A DNA stretch of 64,000 nucleotides from Takakia lepidozioides. Taxonomy: Eukaryota > Streptophyta > Takakiopsida > Takakiales > Takakiaceae. Shown here piece after piece: positions 46,715 to 57,259 of this stretch. The translations under genes were made by a program, and so were the position numbers. Location of the stretch: the NCBI GenBank assembly GCA_030704615.1, contig CM060732.1, positions 46,047,053 to 46,111,052 of the forward strand. Reading direction: 5' to 3'. Each line of letters opens with the position of its first letter. Position 1 is the stretch's first letter. The notes below the pieces were generated by a model, which worked only from the letters and a program-made list of their open reading frames with translations, did not search any database and was not told the origin of the DNA.

Positions 46715-47130
46715 TCTCCAAGGCCTCCATACCACGCCCCTGTTGTGCACACCCTGCAAGCATCGTGTTCCATGTGATGAAATATCGTTGAGGCATTCTG
46801 TTGAACACTTGGTGAGCATCCATGATGCTCCCGCACATAACATATATGTTGACAAGGGTGTTGAGTAGAAAAATATTTGGCGTGCACTTTGGATAATGTG
46901 AGTGTGCATCTGCTTTCTAGCTTCACTTGGACTTTCATCTTGATGCACTTATGCAAGAGACACACATACGTATCTGAATCTGCTGAAATGCCTCCTTGGT
47001 TTAAAGTCAGTAGAGCCTCTTTCAGTCTGCCTGCCAAAGCATCTTCACATGCCTAAGTGCCAGAAGAGGCATTGTGGACTCCCTCTCTTGATCCTCTTCC
47101 AGAAGTTGTGGTCATGGTTGAGGTGCCTGA
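46715..47130 (-). pseudogene. PPR N-terminal fragment, frameshifted
   Basis: On the - strand, EAGRLKEALQTL-like sequence (AGRLKEALLTLNQGGIS, TYVCLLHKCIKMK) runs into frame-shifted NTLVNMY and VFNRMPQR blocks and stops near a leader module. It corresponds to the first three PPR motifs of the family. Confidence 0.7.
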
Positions 47131-47198
47131 TTTTATCAACTGTGCCGCTGCAGCTGCTGCCTTTGGCGATGCAACCATGCACCTCTTTGCATCTAGTA

Positions 47199-48190
47199 AT
47201 CTGACAGGCATTCACCTTGGTACAATTCTAGCTCTGAAGATGTCACCATGTGGACCTCTTTCCCCTTTTCCAAAGTTGTTAGGGCAGTGTTCAGATTGAC
47301 ATTTGGTACAATTCCAGCTTTGATGATATCCCCATGCACCTCTTTGCCCTTCTCCAGACATGTCGTTCAGCCATAGTGTCGAACACTCCCTTTGAATCCT
47401 AGATGCACCCACATTTTGCAAACATGTTCACCAGGGTATTGTTCAGAATGTCATCTGCTACAATTCCAGCTCTGAAGATGTCGCCATGCATATCTTTCCC
47501 CATTTCCAAAGCTGCAAGGGCAGTGTTCAGATTGACATTTGGCACAATTCCAGCTTTGATGATATCCTCATGCATCTCTTGCCCTTCTCCAAGGCTGCCA
47601 GGCTTGCACGCACATTGCAAATGCACACCACATCTCGTTCAGCCATAGTGTCGAACACTCCCTTTGCATCCTAGATGCACCCACATTTTGTAAACATGTT
47701 CACCAGGGTTTTGTTCAAAATGACATCTTGTACAATTCCAACTCTGAAGATGTCACCATGGACCTCTTTCCCCTTTTCCAAAGCTGCCAGGGCAGTGTTT
47801 AGATTGACATTTGGCACAATTCCAGCTTTGATGATATCCCCATGCACCTCTTGCCCTTCTCCAGGCCGGCTGCCAGGCTTGCACAAGCATTGCAAATGCA
47901 CACAAACATGATGTGCTTCCCCCATCATTTGCTCAAAGCTCTCCAAAGCCTCCATCCTATGTCCTTGTCGTGCATACCCTGCAAGCATCGCACTCCACGA
48001 CACCACATCTCGTTCAGCCATAGTGTCGAACACTCCCTTTGCATCCTAGATGCACCCACATTTTGCAAACATGTTCACCAGGGTATTGTTCAGAATGACA
48101 TCTGGTACAATTCCAGCTCTGCAGATGTCGCCATGGACCTCTTTCCCCTTTTCCAAAGCTGCTAGGGCAATGTTCAGATTGACATTTGGC
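47199..48190 (-). pseudogene. Micro-amplified PPR array, three units sharing a TAG stop
   Basis: The - strand reads repeated blocks VPNVNLNTALAALEKGKEVH, GDIFRAGIV and NTLVNMFAKCGCI followed by TAG and DAKGVFDTMAERDVVSW. The TAG falls at 48046-48048, 47671-47673 and 47399-47401 at the same codon. A 28-residue unit joins LNTAL straight to AALEKGKEVH, skipping roughly one PPR pair, which marks an internal deletion that was then copied. Frames are broken by further indels. Not a functional gene. Confidence 0.8.
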
Positions 48191-48202
48191 ACAAAAAAAT
48201 GG

Positions 48203-48480
48203 TGTGTGGGCATTGGGATGGGCAGCTGCGGAAAAAATGTGCACCGCAAATACCCTGAAAACAGTGTGCGGTTTTCCGGAAAATAAAATAAATAAATAAA
48301 AAGTTTGTAGGATGGGTAGCTGCGGAGAAAACGTGCACCGCAGATGCCCTAAAAACAGTGTGCGGCACCACACACTGTTTTCAGGGCAGCTGCGTGTGGT
48401 ATGGGTAGCTGAAGAAAAAACGTGATGCCTTTAAAACAGTGTGCGGTGCCGCACACTGTTTTCATGGCATTTGCGTGGGA
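48203..48480. repeat. Cluster of hairpins with a shared CAGTGTGCGG core
   Basis: Four modules contain AAAACAGTGTGCGG or its complement and GATGGGTAGCTGCGG. The last pair forms a 30-nt near-perfect palindrome (48433-48446 with 48449-48462, 14-bp arms, 2-nt loop). Another stem, 48346-48387, pairs GCCCTAAAAACAGTGTG with CACACTGTTTTCAGGGC with one mismatch. A further copy in the opposite orientation lies at 50784-50875. The cluster interrupts PPR sequence on both sides, so it looks like the terminal repeats of a DNA transposon or MITE. Confidence 0.75.
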
Positions 48481-48984
48481 ACTTACCTACCTCCATCCGA
48501 TCTTCTCAAACAATCCACCTCTAGAGATACTCCACTAGAAGCATTCGTGTCTTTTCCAAATCGACTTGGTGTCCGCCAACCACTCCGGGAACCACTTGGC
48601 AGTAAGCGGGACTACTGGAGAGTCGAAACGGACAATGTGGGCCCACGGGGGCATTTCAGACGGCGGGCAGAAGTGGGGTCAACGACTCCGGAGTCGTAGC
48701 AAAAATCCGGGCTATTTGATTAATTACGTAAATACATAAAATTTGAAAAAGCGAAAATTACATGTGGTTCTAATTAATGCACATGCGACTAGAAATTTTT
48801 CATTCATAATTTGATTAATGGAATAAAGATATTTATTCATTAAAGTGAATATGTAGTCGACTCAATGACTCCATGAACCACTGCGCATTGATTGCACCCA
48901 TGATTCGGGGCCACATTTGCTGATGTGTGTTTCACAAAAACAGGTAAAGAAAATGTGGCCTTGGGGAATAGATATTTTAATATG

Positions 48985-49150
48985 TACCGCCTCCACCTGG
49001 AAGTGACATGGAAGGTCCATGGTGACATCGTGAAAGCTGGAATTGTAGGGTTTGTTGTTCTGAACACCGCCCTAGTGGACATGTATGCCAAATGCGGTCG
49101 CATTGAAGATGCGAAGTAGTGTTCGACTGTGGCTCAACGAGATTGTGTCG
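48985..49150 (+). pseudogene. Short PPR fragment
   Basis: The frame reads KVHGDIVKAGIV, then LNTALVDMYAKCGRIEDAK and a stop. This is one PPR pair from the same subfamily, joined to unrelated AT-rich sequence on its left. Confidence 0.75.
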
Positions 49151-49344
49151 TGGAGTGCGATGATCGCATTGGCAGCAAGGCAAGGATGTATGCATGATTG
49201 TGCAGAGGCAGTGATAGCTGAAGGAGCAGGATAGAGTGTGGGTCCATATTCATCCAAGAGGGTCGGATTTCAAGCTCCAGATTACCTATGGATCCCTGTG
49301 AAGGATAGCTACAAGAAACCTCCAGGGGTAGATGGTTAGCTGGA

Positions 49345-50786
49345 AGCGGCACAGTTGATAAAATCAGGCACCTCAACCATGACCACAACTTCTGGAAGAG
49401 GATCAAGCGAGGGAGTCCACAATGCCTCTTCTGGCACTTATGGGCATGTGAAGATGCTTTATGAGGCAGGCAGACTGAAAGAGGCTCTACAAACTTTAAA
49501 CCAAAGAGGCATTTCAGCATATGTAGATACGTATGTGTGTCTCTTGCATAAGTGCATCAAGATGAAAGGCCTAGAAGTTGGAAATCAGGTGCACATTCAC
49601 ATTGTCCAAAATGGATTCACGCCAAGCGTTTTTCTACTCAACAACCTTGTCAACATGTATGTTAAGGGGAGCATCATGGATGATCACCAAGTGTTCAACA
49701 CAGAATGCCTCAACGATCTTTGGTCACGTGGAATATAATGTTGGCAGGATTACCAATCATGGGCGTGGTACGAATGCTTTGGAGACCTGTGAGCAAATGA
49801 TGCGCGAAGGGGTGGAGCCCAACCACATCGCGTTTGTATGTGTTTGAAATGCGTGTGCAAGCCTGGAAAAGGGGAACGAGGTCCATGGTGACATCGGTCA
49901 AAGCTGAATTGCACCGGATGTCATTCTGAACACTGCCCTGACCTGGACATGTATGCCAAATGTGGATGCATTGGAGGATGCAAAGGGAGTTTTCGACACT
50001 ATGGCTGAACAAGATGTGGTGTTGTGGAGTGCGATGCTTGCAGGGTATGCACAACAGGGACGTGGGATGGAGGCTTTGGGGACCTATGATCCAATGATGG
50101 GGGAGGGGGTGAAGCTCGGCCACTTTGTGTGCATTTGCAATGTTTGTGCAAGCCTGGCAGCCCTGGACAAGGGTAAAGAGGTGTATGGGGTTATCATCAA
50201 AGTTGGAATTGTACCAAATGTCATTCTGAACACTGCCCTGGCAGCTCTGGAAAAGGGGAAAGAGGTCCATGGCGATACCTTCAGAGCTGGAATTGTACCA
50301 AATGTCAATCTGAACCATACCCTGGTGGACATGTATGCGAAATGTGGGTGCATCGAGTCTGGACGAGGGCAAAGAGGTGCATGGGGCATCATCAAAGCTG
50401 GAATTGTACCAAATGTCATTATGAACACTGCCCTGACAACTCTGGAAAAGGGGAAAGAGGTCCATGGCGACATCTTCAGCGCTGGAATTGTACCAAATGT
50501 CATTCTGAACCATACCCTGGTGGACATGTTTGCAAAATGTGGGTGCGAAGGGATCTAGGATCTAGGATGCAAAGGGAGTGTTCGACACTATGGCTGAACG
50601 AGATGTTGTGTCGTGGAGTGCGATGCTTGCAAGGTATGCACGGCAGGGACGTGGGATGGAGGTTTTGGAGACCTATGAACAAAAGATGGGGGAAACACAT
50701 CATGTTTGTGTGCATTTGCAATGCTTGTGCAAGCCTGGCAGCCCTGGAGAAGGGCAAGAGGTGCATGGGGATATCATCAAAGCTTT
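49345..50786 (+). pseudogene. Longest PPR pseudogene of the cluster
   Basis: From 49345 the + strand encodes the N-terminus (TTTSGRGSSEGVHNASSGTY, YEAGRLKEALQTL, DTYVCLLHKCIKMKGLE). It then shifts frame near 49700 and 49850, and continues with FVCICNVCASLAALDKGKEV, two copies of the short unit VPNVILNTALAALEKGKEVH, and LVDMYAKCGCI blocks to about 50786, where it meets the hairpin element. There is no E or DYW part. The segment 49950-50786 is an inverted counterpart of the array at 47.2-48.2 kb. Confidence 0.8.
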
Positions 50787-50875
50787 TTTTTTGAAAACCT
50801 GCACCGCCGCACACTGTTTTTAGGGCATCTGCGTTGCACGTTTTCTCTGCAGCTGCCCATCCCTTACACCGGTTT
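50784..50875. repeat. Second copy of the CAGTGTGCGG hairpin element
   Basis: The stretch GCCGCACACTGTTTTTAGGG, then CACGTTTTCTCTGCAGCTGC, is the reverse complement of 48306-48365. It abuts a PPR unit broken after GDIIKA, while the copy at 48.2 kb abuts the same unit where it resumes at VPNVNLN. The two may be opposite ends of one insertion that was later inverted. Confidence 0.7.
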
Positions 50876-50879
50876 TTAT

Positions 50880-52480
50880 TTTTATTTTATTTTTATTTTT
50901 AATCCCGAGGGGAAGGGGAAGGGAACCCAAACGGGTCTCTTTTCATTGTCGGTTTGTTTGGAATATGCAACAAAAGTCAGCATACTGTAAATGCCTATTC
51001 CCATGGTTATAGGTCCTCGGGTATAAGCACCTTTTCTACTTGAAACATAACCTTGCGGTGATAACATATGTTGGCCAAATAATCTTCATAGTGGAAGAGC
51101 ATTTACATATTATTGCAACATACCATATGCCTGAAAAACACCTCTTCATAGTTTTGCAAACATAGACATATCTCTAAAAACATAATCTGAATAGTATATC
51201 AGCATGTACATACTGTTTTCAACATTTGAAAGTATTTTACATATAGTTGTCAATACCATATAGTAGAAAATTGAATTATATACTTGAACATCAAGAGGGC
51301 TGTTATGGAGTCACATGTATGTCTTTGAAGAGTTGGTGATGCCGTCATTCCTTCGAGGTTGATAACTTGTAAGCCATATTTACCACTTTTCATTGTAAAA
51401 ATACACTAAAACATGAAAGAACATAGAGCATTGGAAAATATATTTTCTTTTATTATATTACATAATAGCTTGTTGTTTTGCGTACAAAAATGATTATAAT
51501 TTGTCTTTCAAAATCCAAGTGTCAAGAATGGCGGTCAGAAGGTACATTCGCGCAAAAGATACTTTGTAGAAGGAGATGAAGGCTTACAAAGGTTTGGAAG
51601 GTTTTTATTGCGATGCACACAAACCTTATGGAAGGTCGGATTTGTTGTTATTTTATTTATTTATTTATTAAATATATTCAAGGACATTTTGTAGTTCTTG
51701 TGTAATAGTTTTATCAATTTTACTAATATGTGATGTGCAGGCTGTAACAACTGCGTAAACATTTAGAATAAATTATAGATCAGTATTTGCTTGCCACAAT
51801 GACCCCACAATCTTTCCATTTGCACTAGATATGAATATCTTTTGGTTTTCATTGTAAACATATGGTTGATTTTTAAGTCTCTGTCTCAATGCATTTGTGC
51901 ATATATCTTCGTCTATTTGCAACCATGCAATAAATTCTTCAATTGAATAGATTTTTCAAGAACCAATTCATTAAGTTTGTTAGAAATGAATGTTTGTTGA
52001 ATCTGCAATCTTTATTAAATTTGATTATTAGTATACTCGGATAGTGGTGTTAGACTTTTAATTTGTTTCATTGGTGGCAATGGATAATGGAAATGACATA
52101 TAGGTCGATTATGTTTATGACAACTACATCTATGATGTCTATGATGATGATTTGTGCTTCATGTAAATCTTTTGTAAAACAGCAATGTGACAAGTTATAA
52201 TGAATTTGTCAACAAACGTTTCTATTTCAGAGTCTTGTGCTATTTCATACATGGGTACATCTGTCATCCAAAGTAATCTATGATCTTATTCACTTTCACA
52301 GTTTTGAAATTCGGTTGTAAGAAAATAAACGTTTACAGATCCATATATATCATTTTATTTTTATTTTTTGTTAATGAATCCATTGTCATCATTATATATA
52401 GCACGTGTAATTGGATCAAATTTATCTTAAAACCATGATTATTTATTTATTTATTTATTTTTAAATCATAGTTGCACATA
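50880..52480. other. AT-rich, no gene recognised
   Basis: Strongly AT-rich sequence with TTTA-type simple repeats (e.g. 51651-51675, 52440-52460). One CCATGGTTATAGGTCC motif at 51001 resembles those at 38.66 and 57.78 kb. No coding region is supported. Confidence 0.45.
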
Positions 52481-52493
52481 TAGACGTGACCGC

Positions 52494-52622
52494 GCTTACA
52501 TTTCAACGTCACGTCCAAATGCGCGTCGCATCATGTCCAATACGGATGTTTATTTATTTATTTATTTAAACTTTTACTAGCTTATTTTTATCTCAAATGA
52601 CGATGTGATAGCCCATATGACT
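52494..52622 (+). repeat. Dispersed repeat, copy 1
   Basis: AACGTCACGTCCAAATGCGC at 52505 and a TTTTTATCTCAAATGACGAT-type block at 52586 recur in the same order and orientation at 58736-58912, separated by AT-rich filler in both copies. Confidence 0.65.
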
Positions 52623-52698
52623 ACACACATAGACCTAGTTTTACATTACCACTGCCAAATATTGACGGTCACAGATAGTTTTTGAAATTTTAAATAGG

Positions 52699-53330
52699 TG
52701 TGACCCCCAGTTCTTGCGATCGCAGCTATTTGTTTTTTATTATTTAGTTTTTTTTAAACTTCGCTACAACCGCTAAATTTTAGCAAAATTAGTTGCGTCC
52801 AATATTCAACAGTCGAATCTAATTTTTCTTTTCTAAATTAGCTGCGACCATCGAATTCTGACGGTCGCACCAATGTTTAAAAAAAACAAAAAAATGACTG
52901 TCAGAATTTGGGGGTCGTAGCAATTTTTTATTTATTTTTAAATCATTTAAAAAATAAAATAAATACTGTGCCCGCCAATTTTGGCGGTCATTTTTTATTT
53001 TGTCTTAAGACAAATTGGTGCGGCTGCCAGATTTGGCAGTCGTTTTTATTTTATTTTAAGAAAATTGGTGCGACTACCAAAACTCGGTGGTCGCAGCTAA
53101 TTTGGGAAAGAAAAATTAGAAGCGACTATTGAATTCTGTTGGTCGCAGCCAATTTTGGTAAAATACAACGGTGGTAGAGAATTATAAAAAACACAAGTAG
53201 GTGTGACCGTCAATATTTGGTGGTCGCATGTAATGAGAAAAAAAAATCAATAGCTACGATTGCCAAAAATTGGCGGTCGCACATATTTAAAATTTGAAAA
53301 TGTGATCATCAATATTTGACAGTCGTACGG
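52699..53330. repeat. Array of about ten short GC-rich palindromes
   Basis: Units of roughly 26-30 bp with the pattern TGCGACCGTCAA-AT-TTTGGCGGTCGCA, variably diverged, occur at about 52699, 52841, 52893, 52968, 53022, 53069, 53121, 53202, 53253 and 53301, about 50-80 bp apart in AT-rich DNA. The clearest are CCGCCAATTTTGGCGG (52972-52987) and TGCGACC...GGTCGCA (52843-52869). In most, one arm keeps the sequence while the other drifts. No coding frame explains them. They may be a MITE-derived or terminal-repeat array. Confidence 0.75.
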
Positions 53331-53339
53331 TATTTATTA

Positions 53340-54230
53340 AATTCATATATGTAAAACTAAGTCCATGTGCATTGTGTGTGAAGGAAATGGTGAAGCCATG
53401 CAACCTTTGTCCCTTGTGTCTTTGAACTGAAATTGAAATGACTTATCTCTCGTGCCTTTCATGTATTGCACATGGTCCAGTGCACATGTATAGCAGATGG
53501 TCAAGGATTCTAATTCTGGTGCCAGTCCACACCCTTCTCGAATTAGAACATTAGGTCATTGCAGGTTTCACCAACTGTCATGTTTATTACATACCACAGT
53601 GACGTTTGAATTTTCGTATCAGCCTGCTGCCCTCCACAGTATGGAGAATTGTTTTTTGGCCACATACAGGGATAGCATGATGACCACAATATCAGGTGGG
53701 ATTGATGCCAACACATACAGATGCTTCAGATTTAGCACATATCCAGCCTTCCAAATGTTGTTGCTGCTCTTGACTCCCAAACATGATCTTCCACTTTCGT
53801 TTTAAAGTCCTTGAAAAAGCAAGTATGAATGGAAAATAAATAAAATAACTTACACAGGTAAATGTACATAAGTGGAAGTATTTGGACAGCACCGTGGTCT
53901 GCTATATGGCCAAGTAGTCTACGAAAGTGCTCTCATATGTAATGCAATTCATAAACCAGGGAGCAGGTTTTTCAGTGCTTGGGTTTTGAAACCTGACATG
54001 TATTACATGTTATATTGGCGGGAAATCCCATTCGTTCGCTTCATGTAAAGAATCATGCAAACAATATTTTTTGTCTGCAGATCCCACCATTGAGGGACTC
54101 CGTCCTTTCAGTTCATTGCATTTTTTGTTGTCTGAGACGTTCTCCTCCTCATTGCATTATGTGGTGTCTGAGACGTTATCCTCCTCATTTTCATTTTACA
54201 GCCGTCGTTTTCGTCGTTCTATCTTTGCTA
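53340..54230. other. No feature recognised
   Basis: Ordinary mixed sequence. The 102-codon frame at 53497-53805 (+) has no recognisable content. Two ACGTT-TCCTCCTC-x-TTGCAT-like repeats occur at 54139-54195, just before the next ORF. Confidence 0.35.
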
Positions 54231-54231
54231 T

Positions 54232-54907
54232 GGCGTACACATCTGCCGCCACCGCTTCAGAATTGAAGGTGGGTGTACAGGATGCACGAGACATTTCAGA
54301 ATCCCTCCCGCATTCTTCCACAAGGACACAGACTGTTGTTAGCAACATTGTTTTTGGGGCTGGGATGCTTGGTTGAGGGCGTCATCCTAATGTACAAGCC
54401 GAATGCCCCGAAACATATGGGGTCGAGTATGTCACAATGGGCATCCCTATGGGCATTTGGGATGTCATTGCCATGGCAGCAGAAGACAATGATTACTTGG
54501 ACAACACTATGAAGGCTCGCAAATCCGGGGACCATGTCTGGATGGAGGTCAATATTCGGAGTGAGGACAACATATTCTGGATGGTGGAGGCTGATACATC
54601 TGGGGTGCTGGCCAAAATTCCAGTTTTGGATTTGAGGAAGTGTATCCAAACTACAAGGAGCAGCCTCATCGTGAAGGGTAAATTCACGATGCGATTCAAA
54701 AAGCAGTGCATTCGTTCCAAAGGCCCTGGCAGTGTTCCTTGGTCACTCGGCATGACTGCAACTGAGGCTTTCCTAATGGACAAAACAGACATTGTGGAGG
54801 TTTCTGATGTCGATGACGTGGTTCAGAATCTCGCAGCCCTTAGGGTGAGCCCAAGTTTGTCTGCCGTGCTAAAAACAAGATGTGGAATGTCTTCAGTTGT
54901 GGATTGA
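54232..54907 (+). pseudogene. Unidentified ORF with one in-frame TGA
   Basis: From ATG 54232 the frame reads MAYTSAATASELKVGVQDAR and IVFGAGMLG, meets TGA at 54374-54376, then stays open in the same frame to 54907: ETYGVEYVTMGIPMGIWDV, GDHVWMEVNIRSEDN, TDIVEVSDVDDVVQNL and a final SSVVD stop. A single nonsense change in about 225 codons, or a small intron around it, would explain this. The composition is protein-like with an acidic C-terminus. I do not recognise the family. It lies beside, and on the strand opposite to, the Mutator-like ORFs, so it may be cargo or a neighbouring gene. Confidence 0.45.
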
Positions 54908-55105
54908 CGGAGTGTGTCCAAAATTACATCATGTTCGTGTGGAGGATTTGGTGTAACGACGAAGGGGGGAAGTAGGCAAGGCCAGTGACAATGCCTTTGT
55001 TACGTAATGTGGAATTGTAAGAGTCGACTCTGTGTTTGCTGCTCATGTGTTTCAAATTTCCAGAACCATGTTGACGTTATCCTCCTCGTCATGAATGTCA
55101 TTTCC

Positions 55106-55290
55106 TTACTCTTCCTGTTGTACTATACTTCGAGGAAGTGTTTTTGGTGGAGGCAACCTTTTTTGTAAGGGTTCATGTTTTCTTGGGCCCTTCTGAGTCT
55201 TGGAAAATGTGACATCGATGGAAGTCCAATGCTTCCCCTCTGTAGAATGAGCATACGCAACTCCCCGCAACATGTAACTTGCAGCACGAT
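55106..55290 (-). CDS. Possible terminal exon, basic Pro-rich tail, unidentified
   Basis: The - strand frame gives DRAASYMLRGVAYAHSTEGK, then FSKTQKGPRKHEPLQKRLPP and a stop. The basic, Pro-rich end looks like a protein tail. It lies downstream of the Ulp1-type frame on the same strand and could be its last exon, but I found no proof of splicing. Low confidence. Confidence 0.25.
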
Positions 55291-55623
55291 CTGTCATGCA
55301 TGAATGTGCATGAGAATGAAAGGACACACAACATATACATGTAAAAGGGCAGCATGTACAAACCGTCATTGAGATGTCGAACGATGCATCCATCGGTAAC
55401 TCCCTGAGAGATGCAGGTTGAAGAAGCAGTGTCTTGCCTCATGATGGGGCTTCAGATTACTTGGGGTGCATGTGTGCCATTTGGGTTCTTATGGCAGTGG
55501 GCGTCCCTCATAGTGATGCGTACTCTTATCCTTGGTCATTCATACAGTGAACCCCTTATTGCATGGCACTTGAACATGAAGGAGAGAGGAATTTAATCCT
55601 TGGGATTATGTGAATGAAAGGCA

Positions 55624-56004
55624 ATGTGCATTAGACATGGGGGTTGGAGAGACATGTGTCTTGGAATACGTAGCGCGAACGGCCTTCGAGTGGTATGGTC
55701 CACAGACACTTGCACGTCGGGTGAACATGAGAGGAACCATGCTGCATGGGAATTCATCATAAGACCCCATGCACGCTGCCCTGTATGCATGTATCACTAC
55801 ACAAATCCTAACGGCAGCCATCGGGGACCTTACGATACATTGATCCACCATCGTGCAACATATCGCAGGTGTTGGAGGGTGGAGCACAAAACTCTGGCAT
55901 GTATTATATTTAATATCCTAACAAAAGATGACATTCGAGCGGTGTATCCGTTTTTACCGTCAATGGACTATGCATATGAGTACGACTGGCTTGTCAATGG
56001 GTAG
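55624..56004 (+). CDS. Unidentified ORF with Cys/His cluster
   Basis: The 126-codon frame contains EHERNHAAWEFIIRPHARCP, CMYHYTN, a GPYDTLIHHRATYRRCWRVE stretch and ends DYAYEYDWLVNG. The CPVC-x2-H...H-H...C pattern could bind zinc. A competing + strand frame over 55593-55740 (WDYVNERQCALDMG, LEYVARTAFEWYG) also looks protein-like, so a frameshift is possible. I cannot name it. It may be an accessory ORF of the neighbouring Mutator-like element or a captured fragment. Confidence 0.3.
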   Translation: MCIRHGGWRDMCLGIRSANGLRVVWSTDTCTSGEHERNHAAWEFIIRPHARCPVCMYHYTNPNGSHRGPYDTLIHHRATYRRCWRVEHKTLACIIFNILTKDDIRAVYPFLPSMDYAYEYDWLVNG

Positions 56005-56426
56005 TTCTTGTGTGAGTGAGAAGGCAATGCAAGAAAACAGTGTTGTGTTGTTTGCTTCAGTTAAGAAGCACATGAAGAAATTTTCACAATGATGCACATC
56101 ATTGTAGGCATGTCAGGATAGTGTGTACAATGAAATTGAGCATTGCAATGACAAGACAAAACTTTTCATTTCAGTTTGCTGCGACAATTGTACCGAGTTC
56201 TGGTCCTAGGCTGCGAAAGGTGGGTAGCAAGGACAACAGGTTGCACAGGGTCTTTATGAACTCTAACATATGGTGGTCGTGCGTATGGGAGGCCATGTCC
56301 TCCTCCACCCTCCAATCCTGCCATAACCAAATTGCGAATGTTCCCTTTTTCAAAGCAGCCTCAATGGGGAACCATTGCAGGTTCAGCTGCAAACAAGTTC
56401 CCACACTGAGAAACTGCACCGCAAAA

Positions 56427-57254
56427 CTATAGTAGGGAAAGCACGTTGAAAGCAATGGCCATGAGCACTTCAGCAAGCAAAGCATCCGTATTACAGTATT
56501 GGAAGAGTGTGCTTACCGGGCCTACGCCACCTGGTTTTGGGTTGACAAATGTTTCCTCCAAGTACACATCAATGTAATGAGCAGTAAACATGCCACACTC
56601 CCAGTTGGAGACTTGCTGGGGCACAGGGGGGGTCACCCACCGCTTTGGGTGTGTGGCCTCTGTCCACTTTGGGTTTGGAGGGTATAATCCTCGCAGTACA
56701 GCACACACCCTTGCAAACAAAGGCTTCAACATCTTGTGTTTATGCAGGTTTTTAATGCTATTGAAGTGAAGGTAGCGCTCGTGTTCCAAAATAAGAACAC
56801 TCCAGTGGTTGCTACACAAAACATTCACACCTTCAGCTTAGTCTTCATCATGATGTGCATGAAATAGAACCCATATGCACGAAAGTGATAGGAACAGAGG
56901 CAGGTAAAATGGAGAAAACTCACTTAAATGTAACAGGGACAACGAGCACTTCGACACCATACAGTCAAGGGTAGGGAACCTTGTGTCCACCCAAGCCTGT
57001 ATGGAGCTGACTCCGTTTCCAAATTTCTTGCAATGGGTGCGAAGACACATCCAGGCGAACATGTCTAGCACACGAATTTTACTGTACACATTATGTGGAA
57101 GGAACAATTTTTTGCAACACACCCAAAAGTCCATCACACGGTCACTTGTCCAGCCCCTTTCATCCACCAGATCATCTGCATCTTCTAGTCTAAGAGGGAT
57201 CTGAGGGGACAACGAATCTTGGAAGAACCAGACGTCCGTAGTCTTGCTCACCAC
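56427..57254 (-). CDS. Ulp1-type (C48) cysteine protease of a Mutator-like element
   Basis: Two - strand blocks make up the domain. 57254-56940 has SDRVMDFWVCCKKLF and FGNGVSSIQAWVDTRFPT, then, in a shifted frame, YGVEVLVVPVTFK before a GTGAGT donor. 56828-56427 continues NHWSVLILEHERYLHFNSIK and VPQQVSNWECGMFTAHYID. Catalytic His (NHW), Gln (PQQ) and Cys (ECGMF) are visible, but the usual Asp of HFDS is Asn here. The frame change before the donor suggests a frameshift or a missed small intron. Ulp1 proteases remove SUMO-like tags. Plant Mutator-like elements of the Kaonashi type are known to carry such genes. Its position behind the transposase on the same strand fits this. Confidence 0.75.
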
Positions 57255-57259
57255 TGCAC

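Noticed and set aside
52440-52570. TTTA-type runs as possible retroelement tails
   Set aside because: The whole region is AT-rich and no target duplication or coding end is attached.
52699-53330. Reading the hairpin array as a set of regulatory operators
   Set aside because: No gene start is close by and the units drift too much. A transposon-derived array is the simpler explanation.
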